DNA from: Dimorphilus gyrociliatus
Taxonomy: Eukaryota; Annelida; Polychaeta; Dinophilidae
Direction: 5' to 3'
DNA: 20,085 nucleotides
NCBI GenBank assembly: GCA_904063045.1
Contig: CAJFCJ010000191.1
Location: 1-20,085 of the forward strand
Part shown: positions 17,930 through 20,085 of the stretch, one piece after another
Layout: each line of letters starts with the position of its first letter
Position numbering within the stretch: the first letter of the stretch is position 1
Position numbers and translations under genes: made by a program
The notes under the pieces: generated by a model
Seen by the model: the letters and a program-made list of their open reading frames with translations, nothing else
The model's database searches: none
Told to the model about the DNA's origin: nothing

Positions 17930-18440
17930 CATCTAAAAATATGACTGACTATTGTCTGTGTCACTTGTATTTTCTTTCTCATCTTGGGATGAATCTACCA
18001 CTATGAGGGACTCATTATTGAATGGGTTATGTCAATAATTTCACCTTCAATAATTATTGACTCATTATCAGAATGGGTTATATCAATAATTTCACTTTCA
18101 ATAATTATTGACTCATCGTCTGAACTAGATATTTCATCTTCTCTATCAGAGATAATGTTTGCCTCTGAATCTGTATTTTGATCCAGTTCATTATTTGTTT
18201 CTGTGTCATCACTTTCAGATGAGCTTGAAGGTTCATTGAGACTGTATTACTGTCTGTTTTGAAAGTATTGCTTGTGTCATAACCAGTATCAGAATTAGTA
18301 ACTTCCATCTCTGAGTCATCACTATCTGAACTTTCTGATGAAGAGTCATGCTGTCCATCATGGCTATAGTGACTTTGTTTAGTTGAGGTTGCCTTATTCT
18401 TTCAGCCAGGTTCCCTTTCCTTCTATCAATTTGAGAGAAC
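17930..18440 (-). pseudogene. Acidic Ser/Asp/Glu-rich linker
   Basis: The minus-strand frames spell low-complexity acidic sequence (DSSSESSDSDDSEMEV, SSSSESDDTETNNELD, EDEISSSDDE) between the retropepsin-like segment and the env-like region. Frame changes near 18240 and 18020 break it. No domain is recognised. Confidence 0.5.
18012..18112 (-). repeat. 51-bp tandem duplication in the acidic linker
   Basis: Two units, 18012-18061 and 18062-18112, differ by a few substitutions and a 1-nt deletion in the first. They encode NESIIIEGEIIDITHS-type repeats; the deletion shifts the frame. Confidence 0.75.
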
Positions 18441-18775
18441 ACTGTTTAGCTTCAAAATTGAGGTTTGCTCCACAGTTTGTAGGAGATCACAACCAAGTAT
18501 TATTGCTATGTCTAGATTTTCCATAACTATAATTCTTGTTCCATACTTTCTCCAGCAAATTGGATATTCAGCTTTAGCTTCCTTTTTGCTTTAAAGCTTT
18601 CCCATCAGCTGAAGTTATAATTGGTAAGCCAATTGTTTCTTTATCCATAATTGTAACATCCATTAATTGATTTCTTTTTCAGTAATAAAGGATCTCAATG
18701 TCTGTGTCACACAAGGCAATGACTTCTTGGCCTTTTTGATTCTTCAAACGGAATTGGAAGTCATTTCTTCCTTCT
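18440..18775 (-). pseudogene. Retropepsin-like segment after integrase
   Basis: It continues in the integrase frame as EVIALCDTDIEI (compare the retroviral-type ALxDTGA), stops at a TGA, then carries a GLPIITSADGKALKQKG stretch. Some 68 codons after the Asp it has AIILGCDLLQT (18500-18480), the usual ILGxDFL of retropepsins. Order and spacing fit the fold, but DTG reads DTD, and one stop and at least one frameshift intervene. In Ty3/gypsy elements protease normally precedes reverse transcriptase, so this place is odd. It could be a captured or duplicated domain; moderate confidence. Confidence 0.5.
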
Positions 18776-19885
18776 ACCTGAGAAGATATTGGAGGTGTGT
18801 TATTTCTTCTCCACAAGGTGAAAGATTGTTGTTGCTTCTTTCCTGTTTCCAACTTATTAGATTCATTGGCTAGTCTTAATCTGCTACCATGTACCAACTT
18901 GCATGTATTATCATCCATTTGTATTTCATATATCCACTTTTGATGATTGACTTTTGTTATTCGGTATGGGCCTAACCATTTTAAAGAAGGGATTTTTGTT
19001 ATTGCAATTCTTGCAGCATCATTTCTTAAGAATACTTCATCATCAACCTCAAAATATTTTGGAAGATTGAGATTTCTATTCTTTCTTTCCCTATATTGTT
19101 CTTTTGCCATGATGGATTTACAGAAGGCTGTAGCTCTTAACTGTACTAATTGCTGCTGGTGATTGAATACAAATAGTACATTTGTTTCAGGAGAGGTAGT
19201 ATGCATTGTTACATCAATCAGTGTTCTTGTGCTGGTGCCAAAAAGAAGTTCCTGGGGTGGTAGTCTTGTACTTCCTACAGGTGATTGATTCAAAAATGCT
19301 TGAATCAAGGGTAGGTTTGCAACCAGTTATGCTGATTTTCTTCCACCACTAATTTATTGATTTCCTTCCTCACTTCTCTATTTCTTCGTTCAACTAGTCC
19401 ATTGCTCTGGCTTCTATAAGCTGTTGTTTGGATTTTCTCAATACCTAATACCTTCATAAACTCTTTAAAAGCTTTACCAACAAAGTTTCTTCCTTGATCT
19501 GTCAACATTTGTTTTGGAATTCCAAAAATGGGAAAAAATCTGTTGAAAAGAAGGTTTGCAATTTCTTTACTGGTTTGCTGTTTGAGTGCATATAAAACTG
19601 TGTATCTACTGAAATGATCCACTATCACAAGTATGAATCTGTATGACTTAACCATGGGTAAGGGTCCTTATATCCATGGCTACCAACTCCTTGGTGATGC
19701 AGGGTGAAAGGTTTCTACCAAAGGGTATACTCTACTCCTACATTCATTTGTTCACACAAAGTGCAATCCTTTATTGAATTCTCATCATAATCTTTAATTT
19801 TGGGTGCCAAAAGGTCTTTGTAATTATTTGTAATGTCATTCTGGGTCCATGGTGATTGTGAATTTTATTTTTATGGAATTTAGGG
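18776..19885 (-). pseudogene. Ty3/gypsy integrase, frameshifted
   Basis: In order on the minus strand: an H2C2-type finger at about 19880-19745 (IHNHHGPRMT...CTLCEQMN, across frame breaks), the first catalytic Asp in VAMDI near 19675, and VDHFSRYT. Then come TDQGRNF and, 35 residues on, VERRNREV: the D-35-E spacing of DDE integrases. The C-terminal module holds KWLGPYRITKV, the GPY/F motif of gypsy elements. A 1-nt shift at about 19308 separates core and C terminus, and others precede the core. The enzyme would insert element DNA in the nucleus; this copy cannot make it in one frame. Confidence 0.88.
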
Positions 19886-20085
19886 AGCAGAGTTAGCATC
19901 AAATGGTCAGGTAAAACCAGAATGTTTCTTTCTTCAAGGATAATCCAGATCATTTCCTTGTGAACAAACTTCCATTATGAAAGGTGTAAAAGTTCCAAAA
20001 TAAGGAATAGGTAGCTGACCATCCAATGTTAAATATTCTTTAATTGATTTTAATTCACATCTTTTTCTTGCTCTGACTGTAAGTC
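19886..20085 (-). pseudogene. Gypsy pol, region before integrase (partial)
   Basis: The minus-strand frame LKSIKEYLTLDGQLPIPYFG runs from the window edge toward the integrase finger. This is where the RNase H-integrase tether lies in gypsy pol. No catalytic residues are visible; the element continues beyond the window. Confidence 0.45.

Overview
The window is eukaryotic, from an AT-rich invertebrate-type animal genome. The grounds are spliceable genes with GT-AG introns, secreted multi-exon proteins, Ty3/gypsy-type LTR elements with an env-like third region, and Mutator-like (MULE) DNA transposons carrying PHD-like and FLYWCH fingers. Every intron I could define, in host genes and in transposons, is about 49-68 nt. 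A small-intron lineage is therefore likely (rotifer, mite/springtail, tardigrade or nematode-like), but the sequence alone does not settle the phylum. There are no bacterial features, rRNA, tRNA or CRISPR.

Layout. 1-5525 is a quasi-palindromic block. A gypsy-family LTR on + (6-640) abuts the truncated 3' end of a secreted-protein gene A on - (1535-641). Then comes the remnant of a MULE (2134-3119, '+'), then paralogue B on + (3606-4882, a pseudogene) ending in the same LTR on - (4883-5517). The A and B proteins share a signal peptide, intron positions and the motif ITVTKTGSQES. B continues into a GDPHF-containing domain resembling the C-terminal domain of inter-alpha-trypsin inhibitor heavy chains (VWD-like).

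5518-6700 holds no gene, but has a compact TATA/Inr/AATAAA cluster that could be an old LTR. From 6702 to 13471 there is a three-level nest. An old gypsy reverse transcriptase (minus strand, 13471-12885 continuing at 6960-6702) is split by MULE-2 (6961-12884, 9-bp target duplication GAATTTGCA). MULE-2's transposase is in turn split in its last exon by MULE-1 (7981-10689, 9-bp target duplication TCTAATAGC). MULE-1 has an apparently intact four-exon, 575-codon transposase with all three catalytic acidic residues. The terminal inverted repeats of both elements are built from short tandem, CpG-containing units, different in each family; the MULE-3 remnant has a third such array.

13565-13872 is a decayed MULE-1-family relic; 13873-14707 is non-coding. 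14708-20085 is the 3' part of another gypsy-family element on the minus strand. In its transcription order it holds integrase (H2C2, DDE, GPY/F), a retropepsin-like segment fused after the integrase, an acidic linker, an env-like region ending in a membrane anchor, a polypurine tract and the 3' LTR. It carries many frameshifts and stops and is not functional as read.

Functionally this is a transposon graveyard around one duplicated secreted-protein gene. MULE-1 is the only gene that looks complete.
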